This document shows, one piece after another, positions 49,936-62,414 of a stretch of DNA of 64,000 nt. The notes under the pieces are model-generated. The model saw only the letters and a list, made by a program, of their open reading frames with translations, was not told where the DNA came from and ran no database searches. Made by a program: the position numbers and the translations under genes. The DNA is from Pachypanchax playfairii (taxonomy: Eukaryota; Chordata; Actinopteri; Cyprinodontiformes; Aplocheilidae), in assembly GCA_006937955.1 (NCBI GenBank), contig SSNP01000008.1:4262796-4326795 (forward strand), read 5' to 3'. How positions within the stretch are numbered: position 1 is the first letter of the stretch; each line of letters starts with the position of its first letter.

Positions 49936-50960
49936 CCTAGGTGTAAAAAGCAGTTATCTTCATCCTTCAGCTCCTTTTTAAAACCAGACATTTCTCCAGG
50001 TTTGCTGCTCTGAAGCATTAAGGTGTGTTTGAACAACATCCAGGAAGAAAAATAACAGTTTTTAAAAAGTTCCTGCAGCCCGTCCATCTGACGAGGTGAT
50101 GATCAAAACACTCCATCTTTACCGAGGAAAATATTCCTAAATGAAAAACCTTTAAGACGGCTGTAAGTCCCCTAACAAGTTCACGCAGAGGTCAGACGGA
50201 GCAACATTCAAAGCATGTGGATTTCATCCCGAGACTCACGGACAGTCACTAAATGTGATCTTTCTGCAGCATGTAGAAAACATTAATACATGGTTGCTGC
50301 TGCTGCTTGTTGACAGATAACAGCTGTTACATTCTATATGTCCTGCATCTTGTATATGTTATTCACACCCAAAACAAATTCTTTGTATTGTGCAAATGAA
50401 ACTTGAGAATTAACAGATCTGGATTCTGATCTTTTTGGGGTTCGTGTTTGTGGTCCAATATGTTTAAGGTTGACATAAAATGTCATAAGTTCACAATCAT
50501 CATTAAGAAGCCAAACCACTGGAATCTGATCAGCTTCCTTTCCGAAAAAACGAAAACCTCCTGCATATCCTCGCTCACCTTTGGTTCAACATTAAAATTT
50601 TAAACGGGTTTCCTGTTGTGGCAACAGTTTTCGCCTGGTTGTGTAGGTGGCCCAGAAGCAGCGGCTGCATTCAGGTTGTCGATACCACATTTACGAAGAC
50701 AACCTATGAAATGGTATCGCTAAGACTCCACTGATTCAAAGTGAAATGGGAAGTGCCGTCTCCCCGTAACTTCCTGTCAGGTGCACACAGATGACTTTAC
50801 ATTGACACACTTGTATCTATAGGCCCCACGCACGCGCGGCTTGACGACACTCTCGACTAGACGTAGTGGTTGCCAGTGGAAAAGAAAATTCATTACTCAC
50901 ACTAGTTTCTGCAGCTTTCCAAATCTATGCAAGTGGTTTTCCTTTGTCCTCAGGGATAAG

Positions 50961-50969
50961 TATATAAAG
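50961..50969 (+). promoter_or_regulatory. il21 TATA box
   Basis: TATATAAAG about 90 bp upstream of the il21 start codon, a suitable distance for a short 5'UTR. Confidence 0.75.
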
Positions 50970-51052
50970 GTAAGCAACATGAGCGTCTGCATTTCCAGTA
51001 AATCTTTAGTCGAGCAACTTTTGGTGATCAGATTCCTGCTACTGCTGACAAT

Positions 51053-53265
51053 ATGAAGCTTCTTGTGTTTTGCCTTTTGACACTCTGCTGTTTTGGTTTA
51101 GTGTCAACATCGTGGACTGATCTGCAGAGAAGAAAATTACAAGAAGTTTTGACTGAAATTAAGAGAGTTCAAAGAACCTCACAGGTCAGTTTACTGATGC
51201 CTACGTTTTAATGATTTAATATGGATGTAACTTTTACTAAACACATACTTCTATATTTGTGTCTTGCAGCATAAAGTGCAGATGGTGAGGACGCCGCCGA
51301 AGGACGTTGATGTAAGTGAAGCAGTTTGGCATTTAAAAACCACATTGGCAATTTGATCACTGCCTAAATTACTGTGGTGACTTACTCATTGTTGTAACTC
51401 ACCCACTGCATCTACTAGTTATTATGTACTAGTTACTGTAGGTGTAAATCAAATGATGTTAGATCAGTGACGAGCACAAGCAAACATCAAGAGGTTAACC
51501 CAATTTAGGAGCTTCAAAGCAAATAGTTTTATTAACATCAAAGTAATGAAGGTTGTTGGAAGGAATCTGTTGGCAGAAGGGATTAAATAAAAGATTCAAA
51601 GATAATTTCAAAATAAGATCCAACCAAATTCTAAATAAATAAGACAGGAAATATTTATCGTTTAAACTCAGTTTTCATCTGAACTGGAAATCTTCTAAAA
51701 AAAAATATAATACAGTTTGAACCAGACATGCTGATTAAACTCAGTTTCACTTCTGAATTACTTGTAAATTCTGATCAGAGCGGCTTCTTGTCAGGATGAT
51801 CTTCACTGAGTCAACTCAAGAGTTTGTTCAATGCACTTCTTCGTTTTCTCACAGCTTCCGTTGAGTGAAATGTGATGAGTAATCAAACTGAGAGCAAATG
51901 ATACCATGAGACTTCCTCACACAACCTTTACAAACTCAACGTTCTTTAGCATATCTGAAAACCTTTTAACCTATCCAAAAGTAAAAGGTAGTAAATTACA
52001 GCTTATCATCAACAGAAATCAATAAAGGATTGCTGTGTGGTTGTCTGAAGGGATATTTATCCTACTATGACTTGTGTTGGAATGTGTTCTGTTTAATGCA
52101 ACAATCCCACGCGCGGGATTTAAGAAGTGCTTCAGCTGTCCAGCAGGTCAAACAGAATATATACATAGTTTATTTCTTCTAACTTTGTGAGTGAAACTAT
52201 TCACTCTCATCATTTAGATTCCCAGAAAGTTCCCTTTTAAATTGTGGAAACTTCATCTACTTAAGTTTCACTTTGGGTAAAAGTTTTATTCCTACAACAG
52301 ATTGGAAAGTGAAATAAGAAGTTGTGATATGAAACCAGAGACTAAAGCCTTCTTGGAAATGTTTTGATGGATGTCATGGCAAGAAATGTATTTTCAAATA
52401 TAAAGCAGAGTTGTATGATAAGGTTTAAAACACACAAAATAATCTGTATTAGGTTTTAATCTGAATTAGAGGAAAAGAAGAAGTCATACCTTATTCTAAC
52501 CTATTAATAGAATTATCTGTATTTATAAGTAACATGACATGGTTGAAAACCTGAGGCTTATACTGTAAATTTAAATTAGAATACAAGCTAAATATTTACT
52601 TTAATGCTTTGTGTAAATTCACAGATGTTTATGTCATATAAATCTGTCTTTCATGGGTGTTCGATGTTGATTTTAATGTAAATTCTTTTCTTTCTTCCGT
52701 AACAGGACTGTTGCACTCTGTCTGCCTTGGCATGCTTCAGAGAAAACCTGAAGAATCATTTCAATATTAAAGAAAAGCTTTACAACAACCTTAAAAAATC
52801 TGTAACTGTAAGTACACAGTTTCTGAGTCAAAGTGTAACATCAGGACGCAACATGTTTCAAAAACTTACGCTTTTTTTTCTTACTATTTCAGATTAGTGG
52901 ACTGAACTTCTGCAGTAACAGAAATGCGACGGTAAGACAAGTGATTACTTCTTTTCTTATATTTTTCTGACTCCTGACAACAGAGATAAACATTGGGGGA
53001 TTAGAAAGTCATTGTTGTTTTTGTCTCCCTTCAGACCACCTGCACAGACTGCGCCTCGCATCCTAAAGAAACCTCCAAGGAGTTTTTCTACAGGCTGGAG
53101 TCTCTCATCCAAAAAGTAAGGCAATTTTCAAAATCCAACTTATTTCACCTTTAATGCTCAGAGGAAAAAACTAAAGCTTGACATTATTTGGGTAAAGTAA
53201 CTGCAAAATAAACTCAACATGCTTTCCTTTGTGTTTAGGGTATAACCAAACTGAGCATGAAGTGA
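51053..53265 (+). CDS. il21: interleukin 21
   Basis: Four-helix cytokine of the common gamma-chain family, secreted by activated T cells. Exons: 51053-51184, 51270-51311, 52706-52807, 52893-52931, 53035-53115, 53239-53265, giving 140 aa with every intron phase 0. Residues 1 to about 20 (MKLLVFCLLTLCCFGLVSTS) form a signal peptide. Mature cysteines are C60, C61, C68, C99, C108 and C111. C61/C68 and C108/C111 correspond to the four conserved IL-21 cysteines, and the CTDC-HPKETSKEFFYRLESLIQK block is the family signature. NAT at 103-105 is an N-glycosylation site. Exons 2 (14 codons) and 6 (9 codons with stop) are very short. The 3'UTR has overlapping ATTTA elements (53337-53354) and AATAAA at 53546-53551. 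Synteny with fgf2/bbs12/cetn4 on one side and il2 on the other supports the call. Confidence 0.94.
51312..52705 (+). other. il21 intron 2, nothing recognised
   Basis: A 1.4 kb AT-rich intron without recognisable repeat or open frame. Confidence 0.6.
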
Positions 53266-53336
53266 CAAGCGACGAAGATCCACATGAAACTGAAGACTAT
53301 ATATAAATAGAGCGGGAGAGAGAAGACACTACTATC

Positions 53337-53354
53337 TATTTATTTATTTATTTG
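53337..53354 (+). promoter_or_regulatory. AU-rich element in il21 3'UTR
   Basis: Overlapping ATTTA pentamers (tatttatttatttattt), the class of element that destabilises cytokine mRNAs. Confidence 0.75.
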
Positions 53355-54270
53355 TTTGTGGTGTGATGATGAACTGCATGATGCTATAAAGAATGTATTC
53401 TCAGGAAAGCTGCTTTGTTGCCACCCTGTGGACCTTTTGATTGTTGCAACCTTGTTCTTTTTCCCTCTCATACTGAAAGGGAAAGTTCTTATACGTAGTT
53501 CTCTTAGAATAAGTATAACATAAATACTATGTATTCTAAACATTAAATAAATTATGAGAAAAGTTTGGGTTTGAGTTATTGTTGTTTCTCGTCTTGTGAA
53601 AGGCTTGTTATAGAGTTTGTATCAGTTTGATGAATTGAAGCACGGCTTCAATTTTAAAGTTACAAAACCACAATTTCTAATCTACAGATCAGACTATAGA
53701 TCTAAAACCTCAGATTATTTTTCCTTTTATAATTTTACTAAGAAAAGCAGACAGAAAAGAGTGATAGCATCACTGTTAGTCTTTAATGTGTTTAGCAAAG
53801 TTTAACTTCGGGTTGCAGAAAGTTTTAGGTTTCAATTTCAATCTCCTTTAAAAAGAAGCTAAAAATGTATCAGATGTCTACGAGTGTGATTTAGTGATAA
53901 TTGTGTTCTTGAAAGGTTGGTAGTTTAATCCTCAGATACATATAACACGTCCTTCAATAAGAACAAAAGCCGACATGATTCCATTGTGCTTGTCAATTTT
54001 AAAAATTGTGTTTGAATAAATAAAACTACATTGAATAAAGAGTTGGAAAAACAAACCTAATAAAACCAGGCAGTGGATGACAGATTGTGATGGGAGTGTT
54101 TAAGGTCAAAGCGGGAAGCACCCGGATCCTGTGGGATTTCCAGATACAGACTGACAGAATGGTGATGGCGAACCCCCCCCACCTCCCGGCTCATTGGCTT
54201 TCATGGCAGCTATCAGCCGTGTATTACGTGTCACTAACGTTGTGCATCTGGTTGCGTGTTAGTTGAAAGG

Positions 54271-55100
54271 AGCAACTTCAACACCAGGAATAAGGAACAT
54301 GAGAAACTAGAGAAATACCAGGAGCTCAGAGAAGAGCTGGAGAAGGTCTGGAATGTGAAGGCATCAGTGGTGTTTGTAGTCATCTGAGTGGCTATCATGC
54401 ACGGCGCTAGGATTTTTTCTCTCCTGGTGCTAAAGGGGGACTTGACATATATGTGGGTGTGCTAGGAAAATAATTTGTTTTCATGACTTAGGTTGGTTTT
54501 TATATAGAGTTAATCATTTTTTCAATACAAGCAGCTAAGATGCACAGCACTTAAAATGGGTTTGGCTAAAGAATATTAAACAAAATAACTAAGCCTGATA
54601 CAAGGGACCACACAGCAACGGCAAAAATGTTTCAGTGCGCGGTGCGTAATTCAGCACCGGACAGTGACCATGCGATAACCAGACAATAGAATATGCAACA
54701 AACATATTTATTCCATAGTGAATTAAAACAAACTGTGCATTGCTTATATTGTGCCAATACCTACAGAATGAGTGGGGTACATGCGCAGCGGAAACATGCA
54801 AGCGGGGATTGAATTGGATGGCAACAGCTATTTAAAAGAAAAAAAATAGGCTAATAAATTACTATAGTAGGAATAAATTATTTTTGTAATATAATTTCTT
54901 GAGGGGCTTAACTGGGGCTACACAGATTTTTGAAGGGGCTACAGCACCCCCTAGCCCCGGTGTAGCGCCGTGGCAGGTGGCTACAGCAGATCCAGGAAGA
55001 ACATCCAACATCTCAGTCCAGAAAAGGTCAGTTCTAGGAACAGCAAAGCTACTGAAGAACCCTCAAACTCCAGGGCCTCTAGAAGAACCGAGCACTAGAA
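54271..55100 (+). mobile_element. R4/Dong-like LINE 3' fragment, split by a hAT insertion
   Basis: 54271-54395 encodes NKEHEKLEKYQELREELEKV and VKASVVFVVI. After the insertion, 54977-55100 continues with WLQQIPGRTSNISVQKRSV and LGTAKLLKNPQTPGPL, the expected next part of the same ORF. A stop (tga) follows VVI, so the copy is dead. Confidence 0.75.
54396..54976. mobile_element. hAT-like non-autonomous element nested in LINE
   Basis: 581 bp between near-identical octamers GTGGCTAT (54388-54395) and GTGGCTAC (54977-54984), a target-site duplication of hAT length. The termini CATGCACGGCGCTA and TAGCGCCGTGGCAG are inverted repeats apart from three positions. There is no transposase. The host LINE frame resumes at the far side. 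Confidence 0.75.
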
Positions 55101-55346
55101 AACAGACCAACAGCGGAGCACGAGGAAGTTTTGTTTGTTCTTTCTTTATATCTCATCATTCTCAGTCTCGCAGATATGACATAAAATTTCTATGTTCACA
55201 GACTGCAAATCTGCTTCATCTTTTATTATTCAATGTGTTTCTTCAATGTAAAACTGAAAAAAGTCAAATGCACCAAATGTGGCCTTTTTGAGATATTTGG
55301 CATACAGAAATAATCATGAACATACTTCCACAGTTGCTTTTACTGT

Positions 55347-55360
55347 CCACTAGATGGCAG
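55347..55360 (+). promoter_or_regulatory. CTCF-core match
   Basis: CCACTAGATGGCAG fits the core consensus at every position. It lies between il21 and il2. Confidence 0.4.
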
Positions 55361-57524
55361 CAAGATGGATAAATGTGTACGACTGGCAAAATACAACATA
55401 ACCATCCAGTTCGGACTGAATGTTTACTTTTATCAAACCTGCCACTTTTGTATTTCTGATGGGCTGATTAAGTCTTGAATTAAACAATGTGAATTTAAAC
55501 TGGCTTTAGCTGAGAACAAGTTACAATGTGAAAAAAATCTTAAAGTATATTTAAACATGATTATCTCAATATTCAGCTTATTAGGTTTGGGATCTTTACA
55601 GCAGGTGTGTTTACAAGCTGTGCAGATGTGGCTGACATGTGGTGAAAAATGACCACAAAGCAAGTAGAACCGTGACACTCAACAAGTCTCATTATGACAG
55701 AAGTATACATGTTTTTGAGATTTTTCAGCAGGTGTCCCCAATAACAACAAACACCTTTACCATGGAGTTCCCAGATGGTGAAGGGGATTTTAACAACAAA
55801 GAAACACCTGTGTTATTTTAGCAGGGTAATCGTCACACTTATGAAGCATGGTTTAGCAGTTTTGAATTGTGTCTTCATTTAACCCACAACACAAGACCTG
55901 GTACAAATTCTGGTCAGGAAAAACAACTAAACTTCACACCACTGAAGAAAAATAAAGAGGATGGCATTTTTCAAACTTTCAGTTTTTCAAAGAGACTAAA
56001 AAACAAATGAGGCTAATTGTAAAAAATAAAATAAATCACATTTTTCAAAACATCAAGTACCAAATGTAAAAGACAAGAGCCCATTTTAAGTCCATAAATC
56101 AGAACTCTTAAACAGATAACTGCCAGAACAAACAAAGCCCAAAGTTCTGAACATCTGTTCCAGATTTACATGTGATGAGAACAGATAGAACACCAGGCTG
56201 GTGAGAAGAGGTTCGAGCTCCATCACCATGTACGAGGTGGGGTGGCGGTTTGTGCAGCAATGGTACTATGATTCCACAGTTTGTATTAAGACAAGTCGAA
56301 CAGTAACTTAGTTCAAGTGGTTCATGTATTAACAGCTAGTAGCAGCTGTAACAAAGAATAATACATTTCAGCCATCGATTATTTTCATTTTTCACCATGA
56401 TGTCTGTTTGAGTTTTCATCCTTTAACTGTCAGCAGTGTCCTATGGAAGGACCCAGTAACAGATGAATTGGCCTCATGTCTGGCTCAAAACAGATATTTG
56501 TTATTGTTATTGATTTGAGATTCCAGATAACCCGCCTTCTAGTAACAGTTGATATTTTCACCAAATATGGTTCTGAACATGATGAACATCTCCATCTCCA
56601 TGTTAGTTTTAAATGCCAGGAGCCATCAGTCTGGAAAACAAACTCACACAACAACAAACTCCCAAAAAATGCCAAAGAAACACAAAGCCGTGAAGCGGTT
56701 TTAAACTATAGCCCAGGTCAAGAAGCTGGAAATGAAATGAGTGTGCCACCACAGTCCAACAGAAAAGTTTCTTCACCCCTTCAGACGGATCAGAATCAGA
56801 AGGTTCTGATTACAAGTCCCAGGACACACAGAACCACATCAGCTTAGCATGGCGTAAACAGCGAGTGCTGATATTCATCCCAGATCATTCACGTACAAAG
56901 CCAACATGTGTTTACTGGTTGAGGTAAGAACAACAGATTTGATTAAAAACCAGATAAATTTGATGTTACATCAATAAAAAAAAAAAAAGCTAAAGTTGAA
57001 CCGCGGATGCTTCAACAAGAACGAACCTGAACCGTTTCAGAAAATCCACAGCAGACTGTTTTGCAGAGAAAGCAGACATGAACAGTCTTTGGCAACAGTC
57101 CCAGAAATGTTGCAAAAGATGACAGATTCTTAGAAGCAACAAGCTGTCGGTTTTTCTTTGAACAAAAAAATGATGAAAGTGGATGCAAAAGCACAGAGCG
57201 TTAGTAAAATATCTTAGTAAAATACATAACTTTTGCAACTTTTATGTTAATAGAAGTAATTCTTGGGTTTATCTGAACTTTTGATGCTGTGATGTTATCT
57301 TTGACCTTCTTAGTCTGGAATACATTTAAATTAATCTAAGATTAATCATTGCAATGAAATTTCATTTGGGTTCAAAAAGGTCCTTAAAGCCGTTACCTTC
57401 AGGTGAATTTTAAATCAGTTTACATCAAAACTCTGGATAAAATTTTGATGAAGTCAGTGTTACTCTTGCTTTTCTCCTTCTCAAAGAAGGGGGAGGAGAG
57501 GAAAAACAATAGAGGTGAGACACT

Positions 57525-58176
57525 TGTGGAAAACAAATCTATCATTTTATTCAGTAATGAAAATAAAATAAATAACAAATAAGTCAGGGGCTGGGAGCTC
57601 TAACAAAACTACTAAACACAGCCCAGCAAAATAATGCAGTGAAATAGTTAACCTTAACCAAACTCAACCCAAATGTAATAAAAGGGTTTTACCCCTCAAA
57701 GCAGAATAAACTATCAACCTCCAGGACGACTGGAGAAATATAAAGCCCCTTTTCCAAACCAATACAGGTGCTATCAATGTCTGTCACCCCTAAGGGAAAA
57801 TTCAGAAGGGCTGCGCTCAGTTTCCTAAAAGTGTTCCTCACAAAGCTTTATAAGCTGCACAAAGCCAACCCTGGAGTCTACTTGCTTACAAGTAGCTCCT
57901 CCAGCCATGGTCCATCCAGCCTTTTATCCTGGGTTCCGGTTGTAGGTAGTCAATCAGCCTCCATTGGTTCCACCTGGTAACGCGCGGAAGGATCTTCACG
58001 TGATGAGGCTGCCGGAACCTTGTGTCGTTTCCATGGTGACCGGACAAACGCATGGAAGCTGCCATCTTGCGTCAGGGTTTTAGGTGAGAGGTCACTCAAT
58101 ATGGAACAAGAAAACAGGGGCAGAACATAGCCAGCAGGAGAACACAAATCAAAACAATATGACCACCTGTGCTACA
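57525..58176 (-). mobile_element. possible solo LTR
   Basis: On the minus strand the segment begins TGTAGCACAGG and ends TTTTCCACA, a TG...CA structure of about 650 bp. Inside are a TATA-like ataaaagg (about 57920) and AATAAA near the 3' end (about 57551), in the order expected for a long terminal repeat. The flanking five bases do not form a clear duplication and no internal coding region adjoins it. No gag, pol or env sequence is present. Confidence 0.45.
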
Positions 58177-59639
58177 CACGGGGGTCATAACAGTCAGCAA
58201 CTTTCGTGAGGCATGACATTTCTGCAGACTGAATGTTGAGCAATTTAGAATCTTGACACAAGCGAAAGACTTCGGATGGAAAAGAAAATTAAGCCCATTT
58301 TAGGTAGCAGAAAGCGTTATCAGATCTTCAAACACCACCAAAGTCTTTAAGGGAATCCCTCAGAATGGCAAATGAGTAAATTCTGCCTCTTAGATTGAGG
58401 TTAAACAATAAGTGTGGTTTTTAAAGACGATTTTAAAAGGTATTTTACATGTTCGGTGACCTGGATTAAAGAGCTCTCGATGCCAAAATACACAACTGCA
58501 CAAAAGGCTTGCATGCACCATCATCACTAGGTTCTTCTGTTATTTAAGACTTACCTCAAGTGTACAACACAGCATGGAATTCTATAAACAAAAAACAACA
58601 CCAAAACGGAAAAGCGGGGAGTAAAAATCTAAGTAAACTCTTTCCGCTTCCATTGAACTCAAGAGGGAAAGTAGCACCAAGGTTCTACTGATTAAATGCA
58701 TTTTATTAACTAATCATCAGCAGGTGCGACTACCTCTATATAGGGCGTCGGCAGAATGTAGCGCTCTGCTCGTGCAATCAGCTGAGTGTCCCTTCCCACG
58801 CACTCGCGTAAATCCAGCTGGTCCCAGGAGATGTTGTGTGTACTGACTAAATCACAACAAGTAGGATGAAAGACGACAACATGTATCCAGAAGGTATGTG
58901 GCTTATTTTTACACCACCTACGGACTTCAAACCCATCACAAGTACTGTATTTTTTTGTAGTCTTGCAAATGGAAATCTGCACGTGTCTCTTTATTTTGAA
59001 ACTTCCGGGTACAAACGCCTGATTTCCTGTCTGGTCCAAACCAAGCTGCTGAGCTTGACGTGTTTTAGAAGCGTTCAGCGTAAAAAGTAGAACTGCAATG
59101 TAATGTCCGCGACGCTACACTTCTGAGATGTGTCTCATGTGCGCTGCTAAGTGCCCAGTGGGAGTGGTCTCACTGATTTTAATAGTGGCTATCAGCCACG
59201 TATTATACGTCACTTACGTTGCACGTCTGTTGCACGTTCAGTGGAAAGGAGCGGCTAGAAGAATGCTAGAGAGGAAAGACATCAGCAGTGACCTTAGAGA
59301 ACTTTTTCAATGACAAAGATTCTTCCACAGAAAACTTTTAAGACAGTTTTCAATCTTCCAACAGAGAACTTGCCAACAAACTGACCCCAAGATCAATCCA
59401 ANGCAATACTCAGAGAAAAACCAAAAGCCAAGACCTCCATCCTAGACTCTAGCATGGGGTAGCAGGTTTATGGGAAAAGTTCATGACGGCATAACAAGTC
59501 TTCCCTGTTTGGGAGGTTTGCAGGAGAAAGCACCATGGTTTGGGTTTGCAAGGTCTTATTATTTAGCCTTTTTCTTCCAGGAAGGTCCTGTTGAGCTAAA
59601 ATCTATATTTTTTAAGGGAGTCCTGGAGGGTGGTGAGGA

Positions 59640-59720
59640 GAGATGGGATTGAACCAGCAACCCAGTCAGATGTGTCATTGTGATGCGCTGCGTGTGGTTT
59701 TACCACAGTAATGATTTGGA
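59640..59720 (-). mobile_element. tRNA-derived SINE-like fragment
   Basis: The minus strand contains ggttgctggttcaatccc, which fits a polymerase III B box (GGTTCRANNCC). The upstream A box is poorly preserved. No tRNA fold was verified. Confidence 0.35.
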
Positions 59721-60751
59721 CTTGTTTCGCAGCCACAGGACTTGGACACCTTGTTGAGTTAAAGTGGAGGCCATTTGTCCAACAGGAGTACACCAGCACA
59801 TAGAACTTCTCAAAAAGAAAAGACCTTAAAAGGACTGAGCAGAAACGACTCATAAAGATGGTTCTACAAGCTGCTGAATCATTTCACTATGTATGACAAG
59901 AATTTAAACTTTAATCCAACCTGCTCTTCTCTGAAAGTGTAGATATATTAAACAAACATTTCAATGAACAGATGAAGACCCATATTTGTTACAAATTACT
60001 TTATCGTTTTGTGAGAATGTAATGGTAAATGAATTAAATGCTGCTGATAGTCACTCGAGGAAATTGAAGAACAATTTTTCCCTGACCTGAATTTTCTTTT
60101 TTTTTTTTGGCCTTCAGTGACACACCTGTTTAGGTTTTGTAGAGTAAAAGAGAAAAAAAAAAAATTGTACCAAGAAGTTTTAAACCCCCCTTACTAAGAA
60201 CCACCTGATTCAAATACATTACCTCAAGGGCTGCACCTGAGAGTAATACTTTTCTGTTGTGGCCTGTGGTAACCAAACTCCCACCATCTCCTATGACATC
60301 ATTACTATGACAGAAACCAGTGAATTTATTTTCCTCTGATTCATCCAACGATATTAACAACCTGGAATTAAGTTTTTCAGTTTGTGGTCAATGTGTAATT
60401 ATCTCACACAGCAGCATGATAAGATAAGAAAAACAGTTTGGAACCAAAATGTTAAACATTTATAAAAGTGTAGCTGTTTTTTGTTTTAATACACCAACAC
60501 AAAGTCGACTGACCCGTAAGTGACTTGGCTGACCCACGTATCAACTAAACTAACAACAGTTCTCACCTCTTTCAGACACACAGAGTCTGTAATAAAATAA
60601 AAGCTGAAACAAGTTACATGAACATTGAGATGTAAATGTGTTGTAAGCAAATTTGTGACAAACTAATTTGATTTGCAAATCATGAAATTTCACAAGCTTC
60701 AAATCTTTTAAACTGCAGTTCTAGAGATTTAAAACACCTGAACAAATTATC

Positions 60752-60820
60752 TGTCAGGTTGGTGCCGTGGTATCGTATCTTTACTGCAGAAGGTCTGGGG
60801 TTCAAGCCGACCTTGATACA
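60752..60820 (+). mobile_element. tRNA-derived SINE-like fragment
   Basis: ttggtgccgtggtatcg resembles an A box region and ggggttcaagcc a B box about 35 bases downstream. This is the layout of a tRNA-derived SINE head; it is too diverged for a functional tRNA. Confidence 0.4.
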
Positions 60821-62230
60821 GAATGAGCTACGTACATAATACAGATGTGATTCCAGCTCAAACATCAGCAGGATTAACATCTGTCAGATGTTGGAAACCA
60901 GGACATTCTGGTGAGAACTACTGAAACAAATAAATTAATATATATTCTGTTTATAGACACCCATTGGTGGTGGAAATTTATTTTTAAAATTAGAGACTTT
61001 GTAATTAATTATTTGTGATTAACCCCACCTTTTCCAGTCCCTAATCCAGTACAACTCAAAGTGGTCTACAGCAATCCATGAGGTACAAAAGTTTGATGTT
61101 TGGCTCTGAACAGTGTTGTCAACTTTTGGAAATTCAAATAAGGACAGTTAGGTATATTTGTGTGACAGAAACTTGTGGGAATTAGAATATGGTTGATCTA
61201 TTTACCATTTATTATAATATTGTATGAATTATTACCTCAGGTGCATCTGAAAACTAATGAATGAACCAATTTTCCTCAAAGACAAAACGCTTCTCCCACA
61301 GTCTCCTGCATCTAAAATCTCACTCTCACACACAGACACGCACGCTGGAAAAATGGTTGTCAAGAATGATGCAGATATAAATACTCCCCCTACATGGTCA
61401 AGTGCAAATCTAGGCGTTTCATCTTAAAATTAAAAGTACCTTCAGTTTGAGCATGGACTCTTAAGTTGAGAAAACAAGGTGCCCCCCCAAAAAAATATAA
61501 CAAATTCCATGGATAGAACTTTCCCCACCCTCTGCACTGATGTCAAAATCCTGACACACTCATTGCTATTCACAGTCCTAAAGAAGCCTCAGAACTGAAA
61601 CTTAAAATGATTCACTATCTGAGTAAGCAAAGAAAAAACTGACAGTTCTATCCAGGCACGAGCTAGTTGGCCCTGCTTACCAGTGTAAACTGGGATTCCT
61701 GCAGGGGGATTCCCCACAACGCGTGGTTGTCAAGAGAAACCCTTTATTCTTTTATATCAACTTTGCGACAAAATACTGTGAAAACACACTGACTTGTAAC
61801 CAGTAATCTTTGTTTTCTCTAATAAAATGCAAAACTTTGTAAATAAAACCCAAATGCTACAGCTGCAACATTAGATCTGTATATACATTTTATACAGAGT
61901 ACACACTGTTTGACAGTCAATTTAACTTGCACTTTTCTGTCTCTATGTTAAAATTATAAAACCCTTCTAAACAAGCACAAATATCAAAGTTGTATTTTGG
62001 TGAAACATTTCTGAATGAAGATCTTTTCTTCTTCTGTTGTGCTTATTTTAAATCAGCTGTTTGATGTGCAGCAAAGTCAAGAAATAACAGCCTAAGCAGT
62101 GAAGTCAACACGGAAAAGCAGCTAAAAGCTAAATTTTAAAATTTCTGTTTAAAATGTGAACAATGAAACTATCGATTTTTCAGTACTTCTTCAGATTGAC
62201 ATCTTGTGCTCACTTAATCATACCTTTAGG

Positions 62231-62278
62231 TTTTTTCCCCCCCAAGGAAAAAAACTGCAATGATGAATAGGAAAAAGT
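62231..62278 (+). promoter_or_regulatory. cluster of NFAT-type GGAAA motifs upstream of il2
   Basis: ttttttcccc (minus-strand GGGGAAAA), aaggaaaaaaac and taggaaaaagt lie within 50 bp, 60-100 bp upstream of the TATA box. IL2 promoters in mammals are driven by NFAT at such sites. Function here is inferred. Confidence 0.45.
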
Positions 62279-62333
62279 AAAAATGTTCCTCCAAATTATG
62301 CCTTTTCAACCCACCCATTTATCTCAAGTACCT

Positions 62334-62340
62334 TATAAAT
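62334..62340 (+). promoter_or_regulatory. il2 TATA box
   Basis: TATAAAT about 80 bp upstream of the il2 start codon. Confidence 0.7.
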
Positions 62341-62414
62341 GAGCTCCCTGCATAAGAGGACACCACATGTCATAACAGAGACAACTATTTACAGAAGCTA
62401 AGGCAGTTTCAAAG

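Larger units (their letters stand above)
43137..51052. other. cetn4-il21 spacer
   Basis: 7.9 kb. It holds the cetn4 3'UTR (to about 43330), copy B of the 0.9 kb repeat, an R4/Dong-like LINE remnant (44419-45250), a short CA repeat (49033-49052), a hAT-like terminus (about 49845-49935) and the il21 TATA box. The stretch 45260-48990 is AT-rich with no recognised feature. Confidence 0.6.
53266..62414. other. il21-il2 spacer
   Basis: 9.1 kb. It contains the il21 3'UTR, a LINE remnant split by a hAT element (54271-55100), a CTCF-core match (55347-55360), a possible solo LTR (57525-58176), a pair of related short repeats (54196-54275 and 59165-59252), two tRNA-SINE-like fragments and the il2 promoter. 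Open frames at 56476-56847 and 58710-59039 have no recognised family; the latter contains no ATG start. Confidence 0.6.

Noticed and set aside
56476..56847. 123-codon plus-strand frame in the il21-il2 spacer
   Set aside because: No family resemblance, no promoter or splice context, low-complexity polar C-terminus. It is probably chance or repeat-derived.
58710..59039. 109-codon minus-strand frame with several Trp, Cys and His
   Set aside because: It opens with TTG and has no ATG; no recognised domain. It could be a transposon scrap, but I cannot support a gene.
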